Assembly: GCA_964036045.1 (NCBI GenBank)
Contig: OZ038378.1
Location: 23,487,935-23,551,934 of the forward strand
DNA: 64,000 nucleotides
Reading direction: 5' to 3'
From: Eutreptiella sp. 'Long Island Sound 2002'
Taxonomy: Eukaryota; Euglenozoa; Euglenophyceae; Eutreptiales; Eutreptiaceae
Under the pieces are notes generated by a model. That model was not told the DNA's origin. It ran no database searches and saw nothing but the letters and a program-made list of their open reading frames with translations. Each line of letters opens with the position of its first letter. Position 1 is the stretch's first letter. The position numbers were made by a program, and so were the translations under genes. Of the stretch, positions 37,292 to 48,148 are shown one piece after another.

Positions 37292-39656
37292 TAAAGAAGG
37301 TCCCTACCAGGACCGGCCCCCGCTGTGCCCCTTCCGCCTGTAATCCCTGCTGATTTGCTCCTGATCAATGCTTGCATTTCTCAAAGTCCCGGGTCCAAAA
37401 TCCAAAAATATAGAAAATCGAAAATACAATCCTCCTTCAACCCTGAACAGCAATCAGATCCCACAAATGCAGCAATAACCCGATTCACAATCCAATCCAC
37501 GATGCGGGCTTCCGTTCAGCACACCGGTCTTCCCACGGTGGCGGGCATGTACAAGAATTGCACCAAGGAAGAAAGCCCTGAAATTGGTATATGATCACAA
37601 ATAAAGCAAAGTTGGGGAAAGAGGTAAACATACACATTCACAACCATAAACCCCTCATTCCCTGGACTCAAGACCTTCCCTTGACTCACCAACATATTGC
37701 CCTGAACCAGGTCAAATGAGATGGCTGAATGCCATGTGTCACAAGTCATTAAATAAACCCCAAAAATGTGTTCACCCCCAAGCCTATATATCCTAGCCCA
37801 ATAGGGGAGGTGGCGTGTCATGGCCTAGAGTGGCACTCAGGACCATGCTCTACCCTGACATAACCTTGGTTGGACTTGGAGTCGAATGGGCTCGGAGATA
37901 TGCCCCATGAGTTTGAACTCAAAACATAACAAAAAACTGCCAATTCACACCATATTGGCCATATATCAAATATATGCTCAAAATTGAGGTTACCACTTAT
38001 CCGAATGCTCAAAGCATGCATGGAATCGAAGTCTAGCATTCATGGAGGATAGAGACCAAAGGTCAATGCCCATGTACATCCCCACTTTACCCTCAAAACC
38101 CCTTCGGATATGGGCGCCACGCACTGCCCAAGTCAGCCCATGATCTTGAGACCAATTCTTGTGATCCTTCGTGCGCCAAGCCAAATGGAGTACGTGATCC
38201 GGCATATGGTGGTGTTCAACTCCAAAGCATATGCCAACATATGAACAACATACCATGGTTCGACTCTCCAAAGGCTTCTTGCTGTTTGCCGACCAGGTAA
38301 GTACACAAAACGCAAAAATGAGCAAAAATTGAGGTCAAAAACATGAAAATATGACCAAATACAAAGTTGTCATGATAGTATATCTCTATGCTCACCCATG
38401 ATATCCGCTCATGGTTCAATACACAAATGATTGGAACCATTTGCGAACAATTCCCCCACTTGGATCCCCAATCAGGCGCAGGGAGATACCTTCGCCACTC
38501 ATATCTACATGCCCCATGAAAATGGGAGTGCACTCATGGATCTCTTTACCAAACATACCATGAGCAATACATACGCGGTAGACTTAGTCTAGCGCTTTGA
38601 ATTCCATAATTGGGACATGGGCAAAGCCCTTGTCACGTGTGGCTCCCCATCTCTTCGGCCACACGAAGATATATAGCATGGGCGTGAGCACATCAAGACA
38701 TATACCATGCATATAACAATACCCTCAAAAATGTGGCTCCCACCATGATATGCCATGTCCCTCCATGGACATAACTTCACGTTAAAAATACGTAGGAACC
38801 CAAGGAAAGTATCTATGCAACCCCAACACTCATGCGGTACACTCGAAAGTCGCAATAAAATGTTCGGTTGCACGGTCCAAGAGTTATATATCACTTTATA
38901 CCCTATTGACCATTATCCCTTGCTATACCGGGCATGTGTACACACCAAAGGCGTTTGATGCTTCCTAAATTAAGTTGAGACTAAGGCGCTTGCAACCCAA
39001 CCTTCCTTGTTCTCTTTCATCACACTCGCGCGTAGATATGGCCCTTCAAAGTGGTCCCACGATTCGCTTTTGTTTCCCTTATATCTCCAAGTCAAATGGG
39101 TGGCAAGTATAAGGGAAACCTGATTCGGGCATAGGGAAAAGAGTATGACCAGTCGAAGAAGACCAAATCAAGTGCGGCGGTGTCGAAGTCGAGAATCCGA
39201 TTTCGACATCGCGAAAAATTCAGAATAAAATTTCGAGTGCTTATTTAGAAAATTGCGGAAGCAACGAACCCTTTACTGATGAAATCTGACCCTTCATCGG
39301 GGTGTCCGCCAAAATATCTGGAAATAACAGTTAACCAATCGGTTAACGCAAAATCGCGAGCCAACTGACAGTCGCCGATACATTGACCATCAGAACGAAA
39401 GGCTGAAAAATTACGGAAACATTATGATAATAAAACCCTGTTGATTCCTGATATTCCGATATATAAATCTCCGCTGGCGGCGCCTCGGTACTGAATATGG
39501 CCGCTCATAGCCGGAATGGCCAAACCTATCACACTATCACATCGGGTTAGGTCAGGTGGATGGGAGAGTATGATATCAGCCAATGGCGGCTTGCCGGCAC
39601 ATAGATACACACCCCAAGTGACCCCAAGATGGCCACGGGGGTCCGAACCGGCTTCA
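37292..39656 (-). repeat. Element 2 3' LTR
   Basis: Minus strand starts TGAAGCCGG directly after the polypurine tract and ends CTTCTTTA. It is a near copy of 48149-50517. The LTR ends in TA and not the usual CA; the TGAAGC start is confirmed by the separate LTR at 62808. Confidence 0.93.
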
Positions 39657-39668
39657 CCCCCCTTCTCA
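39657..39668 (-). promoter_or_regulatory. Element 2 polypurine tract
   Basis: Minus strand CTGAGAAGGGGG abuts the LTR start TGAAGC. Its sequence and placement match the element 1 tract at 5640-5650. Confidence 0.8.
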
Positions 39669-40053
39669 GAGTGTTGTTACCGCTCAAAAGTCATTGAAGA
39701 GAGGACGGGAGGACCCCAATGGGCTCCAACCCCCCCCCCCCCCATGTCCCAAGGACACATGGAGGCCCCACACACGTCGTAGGCGTCCCCCACGCACCAA
39801 GGGAGGGGTGAGGACACTGATCATCTGTGCCCTACGCCATATCAGGTCTCCTCTTGATCTACAACATGGACCAAGGGGATCAAAGATAGAAAAATGTCGT
39901 CGGTCGACCTAAATAAGTATACCACAGTGAAATATATATGTGGAGATCGAGTGAAGGGGGTAGATGGCCAATCAAGGCCCAAAAATCCCCGGATGAACGC
40001 CCTCACCCGTCTCCCCAAGCACAAAAACAAACAGAAATTCCAAGGGGAATCCA
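39669..40053 (-). other. Element 2 3' UTR
   Basis: About 385 bp between the chromodomain stop and the polypurine tract, including a long C run near 39731. No gene is seen. Confidence 0.7.
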
Positions 40054-42120
40054 TTACGGTGCTACTGCAGCAACCAAATGGACCAACACGTCCTTGACAT
40101 CCAAAGAAATATTCTTTTTCTTCAGGTAGTCCATCCAGACCGCGGTATACCTCGGCACCAAAATGCTCGGAGGCTCCCACGAATCCCTGGATGCGGCGAA
40201 TCTCTTCCAACGGACTTTATAAAGCCTACCCCCAGGCGTCCCCGGGTCCGCCTTGTCCGCCAGGATCTTCTCAGCGGTGAAGTCGTCGTCCTCACCCTCG
40301 TCATCCGAGTCCACATCGCCGGCCGTGAACTCGAAGGTGACGGGACGTCCGCTGGGGTCTGGTGCTCGGGGACGAAGCTGGGTATGGTCGCGGTCCAGGA
40401 TCTTATTATCCCCCACACGAACCGCATACACATGCTGCCCGACCTTCCGCACCATTACCCCCGGCACATACCAAGATGCCTGCCGATGCCTGGACAGGAC
40501 ATCCTTGTGGTGCCGCTCCACCCACACGGTGTCTTGGAGAGCATATTTCTGGACCTTTCCCTGCTTGAAGTACTTGGCCCTCTTGTCATGCTCCTCCTGA
40601 AGTGCCTTGCATACCTTGGCCGCCGTGTCGTCCGCCTCAGTCATCATAGCGTTCGCATCCCGGGCCACTTTGCCATGGTTCATCCACGGGAGAGTGCGTG
40701 ACACTCGATCCCGTAAGAACAGGATACGATGGGGCGACAGTCCAGTGGGTCCCGGAAGGTCGTGATACGCTTGGAGTACTCTCCACAGCGAATTATACCA
40801 ATTCCGGCCCGGTTCGTCGATGTGCAGCCGGCGGAACTTCTCGAACATCTGCCGCCCGGTCACCTCAGCCCGGCCATTCGACCGGCTGTGGTATGCCACG
40901 GTCTTGGCGTGCCGAATCCCCATGTGCTTGCACATCGTCTTGAACCACGTCCCCACGAATTGACTGCCCCGATCGCTGCAGATGACAGCTGGGACATCGA
41001 AAATCGTCAGCCAATGCCTGATCATGGCATTAGCGACGGTCTTGGCCTGCAGCCCCACTCCATGCTTGTCCTTCTTGTCCTTCTTCTTGGACTTCTTGCC
41101 CGGGACTGCCACGATATACCCGCTGTGCCTGTCCACCGCCAGGATGACACAGTCGTAGGTCTCTCCGTCCACGGTGACCTCAGGCATGGCGAACACATCC
41201 ATGGCCACGGACCGCATAGGGGCCTCCGGTATAGCCGTGTACACCGGGTTGCCCGCTGTGGAGTGGTTGGGGCTCTTCGTGGCCCGACACACGGCACAGT
41301 CGCTGCAGTACCTGTTCAGGATGGCGTAGTACCCCGGAGGGAACTTGAAACGCCACTCCAGATCCTGCTGCATCTTGTCTCGACCAGGGTGCATGAGCTG
41401 GGCGTTGTGCCAATGGTCAATGAGCTCCTCCACTTGGTTCTCGGGCACCAGCAGCTTGTCCTTGAGGAACAACTTGTCCCCATCCTTGGTCAAGCCCTCA
41501 GGCCATTCGTCGTCCGACGGGGCGCTCACGGCATGCCAGTACTTGCTCCAGTGCTCGGATGCCGCGTAGTCATCCGACCAGTCCTCTGTGAGCACCGACC
41601 TGACTAGCTCTACAGGGGCCATCATCCATGGCTCGAGGGTTTCCTCTCGAATAGCTTGGACGCGGGCGCCCCGGAACTTGGCCAGGTCTGTACGGTTTGC
41701 CATCACCACAAAGCACTTGACCCCCTCCTGCTCCATGGCCTTCTCCATCTCGATGATGCGCATGGCCTCCTCGGTCTCCTCGGCGTCCCCATGGCTGGAT
41801 ATGTCCATCCACGCCTTGCCCGCGGGGTAGGCCCATCGACTGAGGCAATCTGCCACAGTGTTGTCCTTCCCAGGGACGTATACGACGCTGAGGTCGAACT
41901 TGGCGAACGTCTCGTGCCACCGGGCCCTCCTTGCCGCCGGTCCCGAGGGGGTGTCGACGTGCTCCTTGTGCCAGCTCTGCAAGGACTGATGGTCCGTGCA
42001 AACCACCAGCGGTTGTAATCCGATGTGGCCAGACCACTTCCTGAGCGCACAAACAATGGCATACGTCTCCTTCCCCCTCGCGGTCCAGGTTCGACGTTGT
42101 CCCTCGGCCAGGATCCGGCT
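40054..42120 (-). pseudogene. Element 2 pol C-part: end of RNase H, integrase and chromodomain
   Basis: Same frame as the upstream pol ORF, separated from it only by TAG 42121-42123. It covers the rest of RNase H (CTDHQSLQSWHKEH), the HHCC finger (H..HPG with CSDCAVC), the integrase core with Asp in AMDVFAMPEV, Asp in ICSDRGSQF and Glu in SNGRAEVTGRQ, and an acidic linker. It ends with a chromodomain (YKVRWKRF...DSWEPPS). All catalytic residues are present. Element 1 has Trp where the TAG stands, so one G-to-A change (TGG to TAG) explains the break. Confidence 0.9.
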
Positions 42121-45039
42121 CTAAAACGCCACGGGTACGTGCGACCCGTCATCCCGGACCTGCTCGAGGACTGCCCCTACAGCATAGTCCGAGGCGTCCG
42201 TCCGTAGCACGAATCCCTTGTCCGGGTCCACCAGGAATAGCCCCAACTGCCCCAGGAGTCGCTCCTTCAGGCGGTTGAACGCATCCTCAGCCTCAGGGGT
42301 CCAGGCAAGCTTCTTCTTGCTCCCCTTCCGGCCATCGAACTTCCCCACCTGCAGCATCTTGTGCAGCGGCCCCGAGAGTTCTGCATACATCCGGACATAG
42401 CCCGAATAGTAATTGCAGAACCCCATGAAGGACCGGAGTTCGCTGATGGTCTGGGGCTTCTCCCAGTGGTGCAGGGACGCCAGCTTCCCAGGCATGGGAC
42501 GGCGTTGCCCGTGACCAACCACGTGACCCGCGAACTCCACTTCCTTCACGAAGAGTGAGGCTTTGGTGGGCTTGCACACCATGTTGTGCTTGTCCAACTC
42601 GCTGAGCACTCGGCGCAGATCCTTCTCATGCGCGTTGATGAGCTCGTCCTCAGTCATGTTCTCCGTGCCGGACCCGATGATGATGTCATCCACGAAGGGA
42701 TCGGCACAGTCCCGGACAGGACCGAGTAGGTCCTCCATCATGCGCTGGAAAGCGGCGTTGCCATTCTTGGCGCCCATAGGCACCACTTTCCACTGCATGG
42801 GCCCCAGCGGCGTCGACATCGCCGTGCAGGGCCTGGAGTCCGGGTGTAGCGGCATCTGGTGATAACCGTGTTTCAGGTCTAACACCGTGAAAATCCGCTT
42901 CTTCTGTTGTTTTTGGAGGATGGAGTCGATCAGGGGAAGCGAGTACGAGTCGTGCTCGGTCTGCTCGTTCAAACCTCTGTAATCAACCACCAACCTCCAC
43001 TCACCCTTCTCCTTCTTGGGCACAATGAAGGCTGGGCTGGCCCACTCACTGTCGGAGGGTTCGATCCCTCCCCGCTCAATGAACTCGGCCAACAGTTTCT
43101 TCATGGCCTCGGCCCGATCGCCCTGAAGTTGGTACTCCCGATGACGATAGATCTTGGGGTTCGGTTTCAGCTTGATTTTCGCTGTACCAAACCTCCCACG
43201 ATCTGGGGGGTTCTTGTTGGCGACGCCACTGAATAGTCGCGGATAGGCCTTGATCAGCCTCTCCTTCAGCTCGGCGACCTTCGGGTTCTCCTGGGCCTCT
43301 TCAGCCGCTTGCCTCGGTATCGATACAACCGACCGCACTGCGGTATAGGCCTCTTCTTGGTCCGAGTCCGACTTCTCCTCGTCCGATATGCCGTCTTCAT
43401 CGTCGTGGGGCATGCTTCCCACCGATAATCTTCCAAAATTTGCGGCCTCGGGCTGGTGCTCGTCGCTACCGGTTCCCACTCTTGGAAAACCCCACGTTGG
43501 GGGGTCCGACCCAACCGGACCATCGTATTGGTCCGCGATGTGATCCATGACCCTCGCCACGAACTCATCCTTCTCGTACTTGCCGGTGACCAACATCTTG
43601 TCGTCCCACCAATGCGGAGATGTGACCATGGCCCGCCTCTTCTTGGCTGCCACACGGTCGTGCATCCCCATCCGCATGTAGTTGACGACGTCGTCGATCT
43701 CGGCGTGGGACAGGACGTCAATGCCATCAATTGGCTGATCCGTCCCCTCCTTGGGCTCAAATATGACCTTCATGGGCACCGCCTCCACCCTACGGATGAA
43801 CGCTTCATCACCCGTGGGCTGGGCTTGCGCCCCATCCACCAGGAAAGCCTTGGTACCCCACGCTTGACCCGGGGAGGGCATTGATACGCCCTTGGCGTCG
43901 ATGAACAACTCCTCCTCTGGCCCGAATGACATCTCGTTCAGGGTGATGGGGTCCAGCGTCGACTTGAGACCCTCCAGCGGACATGGGGTGGATCCTATGC
44001 CGGTTATGACCAGGATCCCCTTCACCCTATCCGCGATGATCTTCTCCACCGTACGTCTGATATTGTCCAGGGAGCCATGCCAATACATGGGTCCCCACTC
44101 CTTCAAACCCCAATGCCTGTGCCAGGCTGAGTCTCCTCGATGCCAATGCCTCCTACACTTCCGCAAAAGTGGGGCATCCCGGGAAGCGAAGACGTCCGTC
44201 TCGGGCGCTTCGGCTCCCAGCGTCTGGATCATCCTGTCACACACCTGCGGCGCCATTCCATACTCCGTGAGCTGAACTCCGCGGTCTCCTCTGAACTTGG
44301 CACCCACAGCTTGCACCGCTCGGACGATCCGATCCTCTTCCTCAGCATTCCATTGGGATGATCCGCATGCATAATCCGTGGACAGCCATGTGAGGCATTC
44401 ATCATCCTCCCGGACCAGCGTAGCGCGATGGGGAAGGGCTCCAATGGCATTTGCCACCATGAAGTCATACCCCATGATCATATCCCAATCGGTAATGTCG
44501 GCCACATAGAAGTTCCCGGATAGAGTGCTTCTCTTCGCCTGATCAGGGCGGTTCAAGCGCTCATGCTCCCAGAATTCCATACTGATAGTGGCCTCATGGG
44601 TACCACCACCCATGATCTCTCCATTGGCCACCTTCAGGCGCACCGGTCTACGGCTGGGCTGCAGGGATTCCTCCTTGAACAACCCTCTCCGGACCAGGCT
44701 CACCTGGGCACCCGTATCCACCAAAACATCCACCACCAACTCCTCTTGTCCGCACCATACACGCACCTTCAAGTGCAACTGCCGCTCGTCGCCATGCGGT
44801 GTATGGACGACTCTCACGGCATGCAACTCTAGCACGTCCCGGTGCATCAGGACTTCGAGGGTATGATCACGGATGGTGTAGATCTTGGGTTGGTCTTGCC
44901 CGTCCACGGGGCTCTCCGTGGTCGCTCCTTCCTTCTTGCCACGTCCCTTGCCCACATAAACTTCCCTTGGCAGGGCGCTCCAGGGGTTGGGAGTGGCGAA
45001 ACTCAGTGGTTGTGGCTCTTCTGGAGCCTTCTTCGGCAC
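42121..45039 (-). pseudogene. Element 2 pol N-part: protease, spacer, RT and start of RNase H
   Basis: 972 codons. Aspartic protease with DTGAQVSLV at residues 108-116 and DMIMGYDFM further on; then the spacer with DVFASRDAPLL and DSAWHRHWG; then RT with VVDYRGLN, DLKHGYHQMPL and FVDDIIIGSG; then RNase H RTDASDYAVGAVLEQ. The first codon at 45039 is GTG and the first in-frame ATG is at codon 65, so the protease seems to be made as a fusion with gag. Gag is in the same frame but two stops intervene (TAA 45310-45312, TAG 45121-45123). It ends at TAG 42121-42123. Confidence 0.9.
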
Positions 45040-45309
45040 CCGATGTGCCTTCGCATTCCCTGGGATTCCACTGATTTTCCGAGGAGAGACCTCCGAGGTC
45101 CCACTCCTGTGGGGGCTCCTCTAGACTTGACTTCCCGCAGCCCCTTCCGGCTGCGATCCGCCAGGACTTTGTCGACCACTTTGCTGGGCTTTGAGTTCCT
45201 CCAACGTCCTCAACATGTCCTCAGCAACTTCCTCGATCAACCTCACTCGTCGGTCTTGACCAGGTCCACCACCATAGCCTCTTCCTCCCCCTTTTCCTTG
45301 GCCTTTGCC

Positions 45310-46683
45310 TTAGCCTTTTCCCCCGTCTCCGCCCTTCGCCTTCCAATCGGAAATCCGCTGCTCCTTGGGCTTCTTCTCGGGGTGAGCGGCGAAGTAGGCC
45401 TTCTTGTCCGCCTCATACACCTTGCACTGACGGTGGTCATGTGCATGGTTGTTTCCCTCGCCATAACAGACCCAGCACCCGTCGTGCTGAGACCTGTACT
45501 CCCGGAACGAGAGCGGTGGGTTCCCGATCCTCATTGGCGCTCTGCTCTTATTGGGTCCCACCTGGCTCCATCTGGACCGATCCTGCCCATGGTTCCTCAC
45601 GTTGTGCGCCACGAACGCGAAGAAATGGGCCTCCTCGTGATCCTCCCGGGATCCGGTCCAGTGGTCTTGGCCACTTCCACTGCCATCCTCCGCGGAATTG
45701 GCCGTGTCCTCCTGGATCTCCCGATGATGGCGGTCTTCTCGGTGGCCTCGTTGTCCATGACCATGTCGATCCTGCACGTGGGCCTCGTTCTTCGCATTGA
45801 GCTTCAACTCCACCGTGATGTACTTCACGATCTCGTCAAGGCTCATGCGGGCGAAGATGACTTGCATCCTCAGCGGCTCCCCGCGCCTCCACTCCACGTT
45901 GTTGAGGCGCAGCAACCTTTGCCCCATGATATCTCCAAACACCTCCACGTACACGGCGTTCTTCAGTCCCAACATCCGGTTGGGTTCGCCCAGGTTCCTC
46001 CTGAAGAACTCCATGATACCCGCATGGGTATCCTCCGCCACCATGATCCTCACCGCCACCCGCTTCTTGGCGCGCTTCTTCTCCTCGTCTTCCACTCGTC
46101 TCTTCCAGTTGCCGGGGAGGACGTCCTTCAGGAGGTGGCGGATCTCGCTGGCCTCGTTCCAGTCCTCCACCAGCTTGAGGCATCTGCGGTACTTCCGCAG
46201 ATACCGGTTCCACTCCCGGACCCGCAACTCACCGCGGTCGAGCGGCAGCGGGATGGACCACAGGTCCTCCAGCTTCTGGTTCGGAGCGTTCACCCGCTCC
46301 TCATCCTCCAACCACTGGAGGCAGGCCTGCTCCGTACGGATCAGTCCTTCCCGGATCTGATCCCGCAGCTCCTCCTTCAGGTCCTGCGCCAGCCGGTGTG
46401 GGAATGTCCGGCATACCCACTTGTCCCGCGTCGCTCCCCGCATCTCGCCGACGACCTCCTCGGCGAAGTCTTCCCAGTCCAGGATGAAGTCATCCAGGTT
46501 GGACGGGTTCCTGTCGTAATAGGGGAATTTGATTCCCCTGAGGTCGTCAATCCTGATGGCGTCTCCGACATCCCCAGCCACTACTCCACAGAGACGGATA
46601 CCACCTGTGGCCGGGGGGTGTGAGCGCACTCCCCGTACATCCCTCTCTTCCATGGAGTGCGGTCCAGTTGGGCCTGAACCCAT
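45310..46683 (-). CDS. Element 2 gag (capsid and zinc-knuckle part)
   Basis: 457 codons from ATG 46683. A helical, charged capsid-like region contains WNRYLRKYRRCLKLVEDW and FFRRNLGEPNRMLGLKNAVYVEVF. A Cys/His knuckle CWVCYGEGNNH...C near residue 405 and a Lys/Gly-rich end follow. It ends at TAA (45312-45310); the same frame stays open for 62 more codons (coiled-coil-like EEVAEDMLRTLEELKAQ) to TAG 45123-45121, then pol. Thus gag and pol share one frame. Confidence 0.8.
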   Translation of the reverse strand: MGSGPTGPHSMEERDVRGVRSHPPATGGIRLCGVVAGDVGDAIRIDDLRGIKFPYYDRNPSNLDDFILDWEDFAEEVVGEMRGATRDKWVCRTFPHRLAQDLKEELRDQIREGLIRTEQACLQWLEDEERVNAPNQKLEDLWSIPLPLDRGELRVREWNRYLRKYRRCLKLVEDWNEASEIRHLLKDVLPGNWKRRVEDEEKKRAKKRVAVRIMVAEDTHAGIMEFFRRNLGEPNRMLGLKNAVYVEVFGDIMGQRLLRLNNVEWRRGEPLRMQVIFARMSLDEIVKYITVELKLNAKNEAHVQDRHGHGQRGHREDRHHREIQEDTANSAEDGSGSGQDHWTGSREDHEEAHFFAFVAHNVRNHGQDRSRWSQVGPNKSRAPMRIGNPPLSFREYRSQHDGCWVCYGEGNNHAHDHRQCKVYEADKKAYFAAHPEKKPKEQRISDWKAKGGDGGKG

Positions 46684-46749
46684 GGGGTTTGGAATGCGGG
46701 AAGGACCTGCTCCATCGGCCGTCCATATCCCCGTATTGGGGTCCTTCGC

Positions 46750-48099
46750 TCACAGGTTTCCGCTTGGATGGCCTCGACCATGTCCGTCGGCGCTTCCCAT
46801 GGTTCGCCCCTGCATGTTCTGGTTCTGGATCTCCTCTTCCGCATAAACTGCATAGGTAGTCGTAGAGGGCGATGGATCCTGGGTGGCATGGGACATCTGT
46901 ACCGTCAGGCTCCTCGGGTCCGTGGTTGCGTGCCCTTCCCGCATGGACCCAGCCGGGGCCGTTTGTTCCCCGAGCATTGTGCGTTCGCTGAACATGGGAA
47001 CAAAAGGCAGCGCACCCGGGTCAACACGCGGAGGCGCGTAGGGTGCCTCTGCAGGGCCGCCCATGGGTTTATCCATGGCGCTCCTGAGGGTCTTAACCCG
47101 CTCCACCAGCTCTGCCGCGGCCGGCTTTGCCGGGAGCTCCGGACCCGAGGCGAGGGGCTGTAGCTCCTCTAGCCTTTTCAGGCGTCCCGACATGTCCTCC
47201 ACCAGGTGGAGGAGGCTGTCCACCACTCGCTGCTGCTTCTCCAGGGCCAGCTGCAGATTCTCCCGGTACCGGTCCCGTTCCGCTCGCAGCTCCTCCATGT
47301 CTTTCTCCGCGGCCGACTGGTCATCCAGGATCCCCGCGACGTCCTCCTCTAGACCGTCCTTGGCGTTGTCCAGGCGGTCAAGGCGATGCACGATGGCGTC
47401 CATCCCCATCTTCGGGTACTTGCCCATGAGCAAGGACACGTGCTCGCAGTGGTACGCAGCGTGCTTTCCGCCGGATTCAGCGCATCCCGCGGTTCCCGGC
47501 ACCTCAGACTCATCGCCCATGGGCGTATCGCCTATGGCGTCCGTCTCTGGTCCCGTATGCCGGGGCACAGGTGCCGTCCGGGCCCTGGTTGGACTCTCCA
47601 AGCCCTCGGCGTCGTGCTTCAGGGCGGGCTCGGGGGCCGTATGCGCCCTGGCGATCGGCGCGGACATCTCCGGCTCCGAAGGTGGCTCGTGGGCTGTCCG
47701 ATAGCCCTCGGAGTGCCCCTCGGATTCCCACAGCCTGACCGGGCTGGGGTCCGTGTCCATAGCCCCGGCGTCCCTTGCCGCGGACTTGGGTGACCCGCGC
47801 TTCCGGTAGCGCCGGGCCCGTCCTTCACTGCTGCCTGAGTGGCAGGCCTCATCAGAGTCCTCCGCGGTGGAGCGGAGGTTGCATGCCTTTCCGCAGCGAC
47901 GCTCACACATGGAGACCAGGTCCTCCATGTCACGTGCTCCTCTTCCCGAATGTCGTACTTCTCTTCGGGCTTCAACTTCCGGAGTTCGCCATGCTCTTGA
48001 ACGTCTCGGTTCTTCTATGGCTCCAATCTCCGGCGTGGTCTCCACCGAGTCCACAATACGCACCCGGGGCGTACTTGGGCAGGGCTCATAAGGGCCCAA
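46750..48099 (-). CDS. Element 2 gag N-terminal extension with coiled coil
   Basis: Open frame of about 449 codons on the minus strand in the gag frame; the first in-frame ATG is at 47928 (codon 58), upstream codons being non-ATG. It has a charged, low-complexity N-part with a MCERRCGKAC cluster, then a strong coiled coil (EEDVAGILDDQSAAEKDMEE through LLHLVEDMSGRLKRLEELQ) near residues 245-330, then a Pro-rich tail. It ends at TGA 46752-46750, only 66 nt before the gag ATG in the same frame. It is either a separate accessory protein or gag split by one nonsense change. Confidence 0.65.
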   Translation of the reverse strand: MGPYEPCPSTPRVRIVDSVETTPEIGAIEEPRRSRAWRTPEVEARREVRHSGRGARDMEDLVSMCERRCGKACNLRSTAEDSDEACHSGSSEGRARRYRKRGSPKSAARDAGAMDTDPSPVRLWESEGHSEGYRTAHEPPSEPEMSAPIARAHTAPEPALKHDAEGLESPTRARTAPVPRHTGPETDAIGDTPMGDESEVPGTAGCAESGGKHAAYHCEHVSLLMGKYPKMGMDAIVHRLDRLDNAKDGLEEDVAGILDDQSAAEKDMEELRAERDRYRENLQLALEKQQRVVDSLLHLVEDMSGRLKRLEELQPLASGPELPAKPAAAELVERVKTLRSAMDKPMGGPAEAPYAPPRVDPGALPFVPMFSERTMLGEQTAPAGSMREGHATTDPRSLTVQMSHATQDPSPSTTTYAVYAEEEIQNQNMQGRTMGSADGHGRGHPSGNL

Positions 48100-48135
48100 G
48101 TCCCCGGGTCGGCGGTAGGTAGGGGCAGCAGGTAA

Positions 48136-48148
48136 GCCTCTGCTACCA
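48136..48148 (-). promoter_or_regulatory. Element 2 primer-binding site (initiator tRNA-Met type)
   Basis: Minus strand TGGTAGCAGAGGC begins directly after the LTR end. TGGTAGCAGAGG is complementary to the 3' end (CCUCUGCUACCA) of the vertebrate-type initiator tRNA-Met sequence I recall. Confidence 0.8.
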
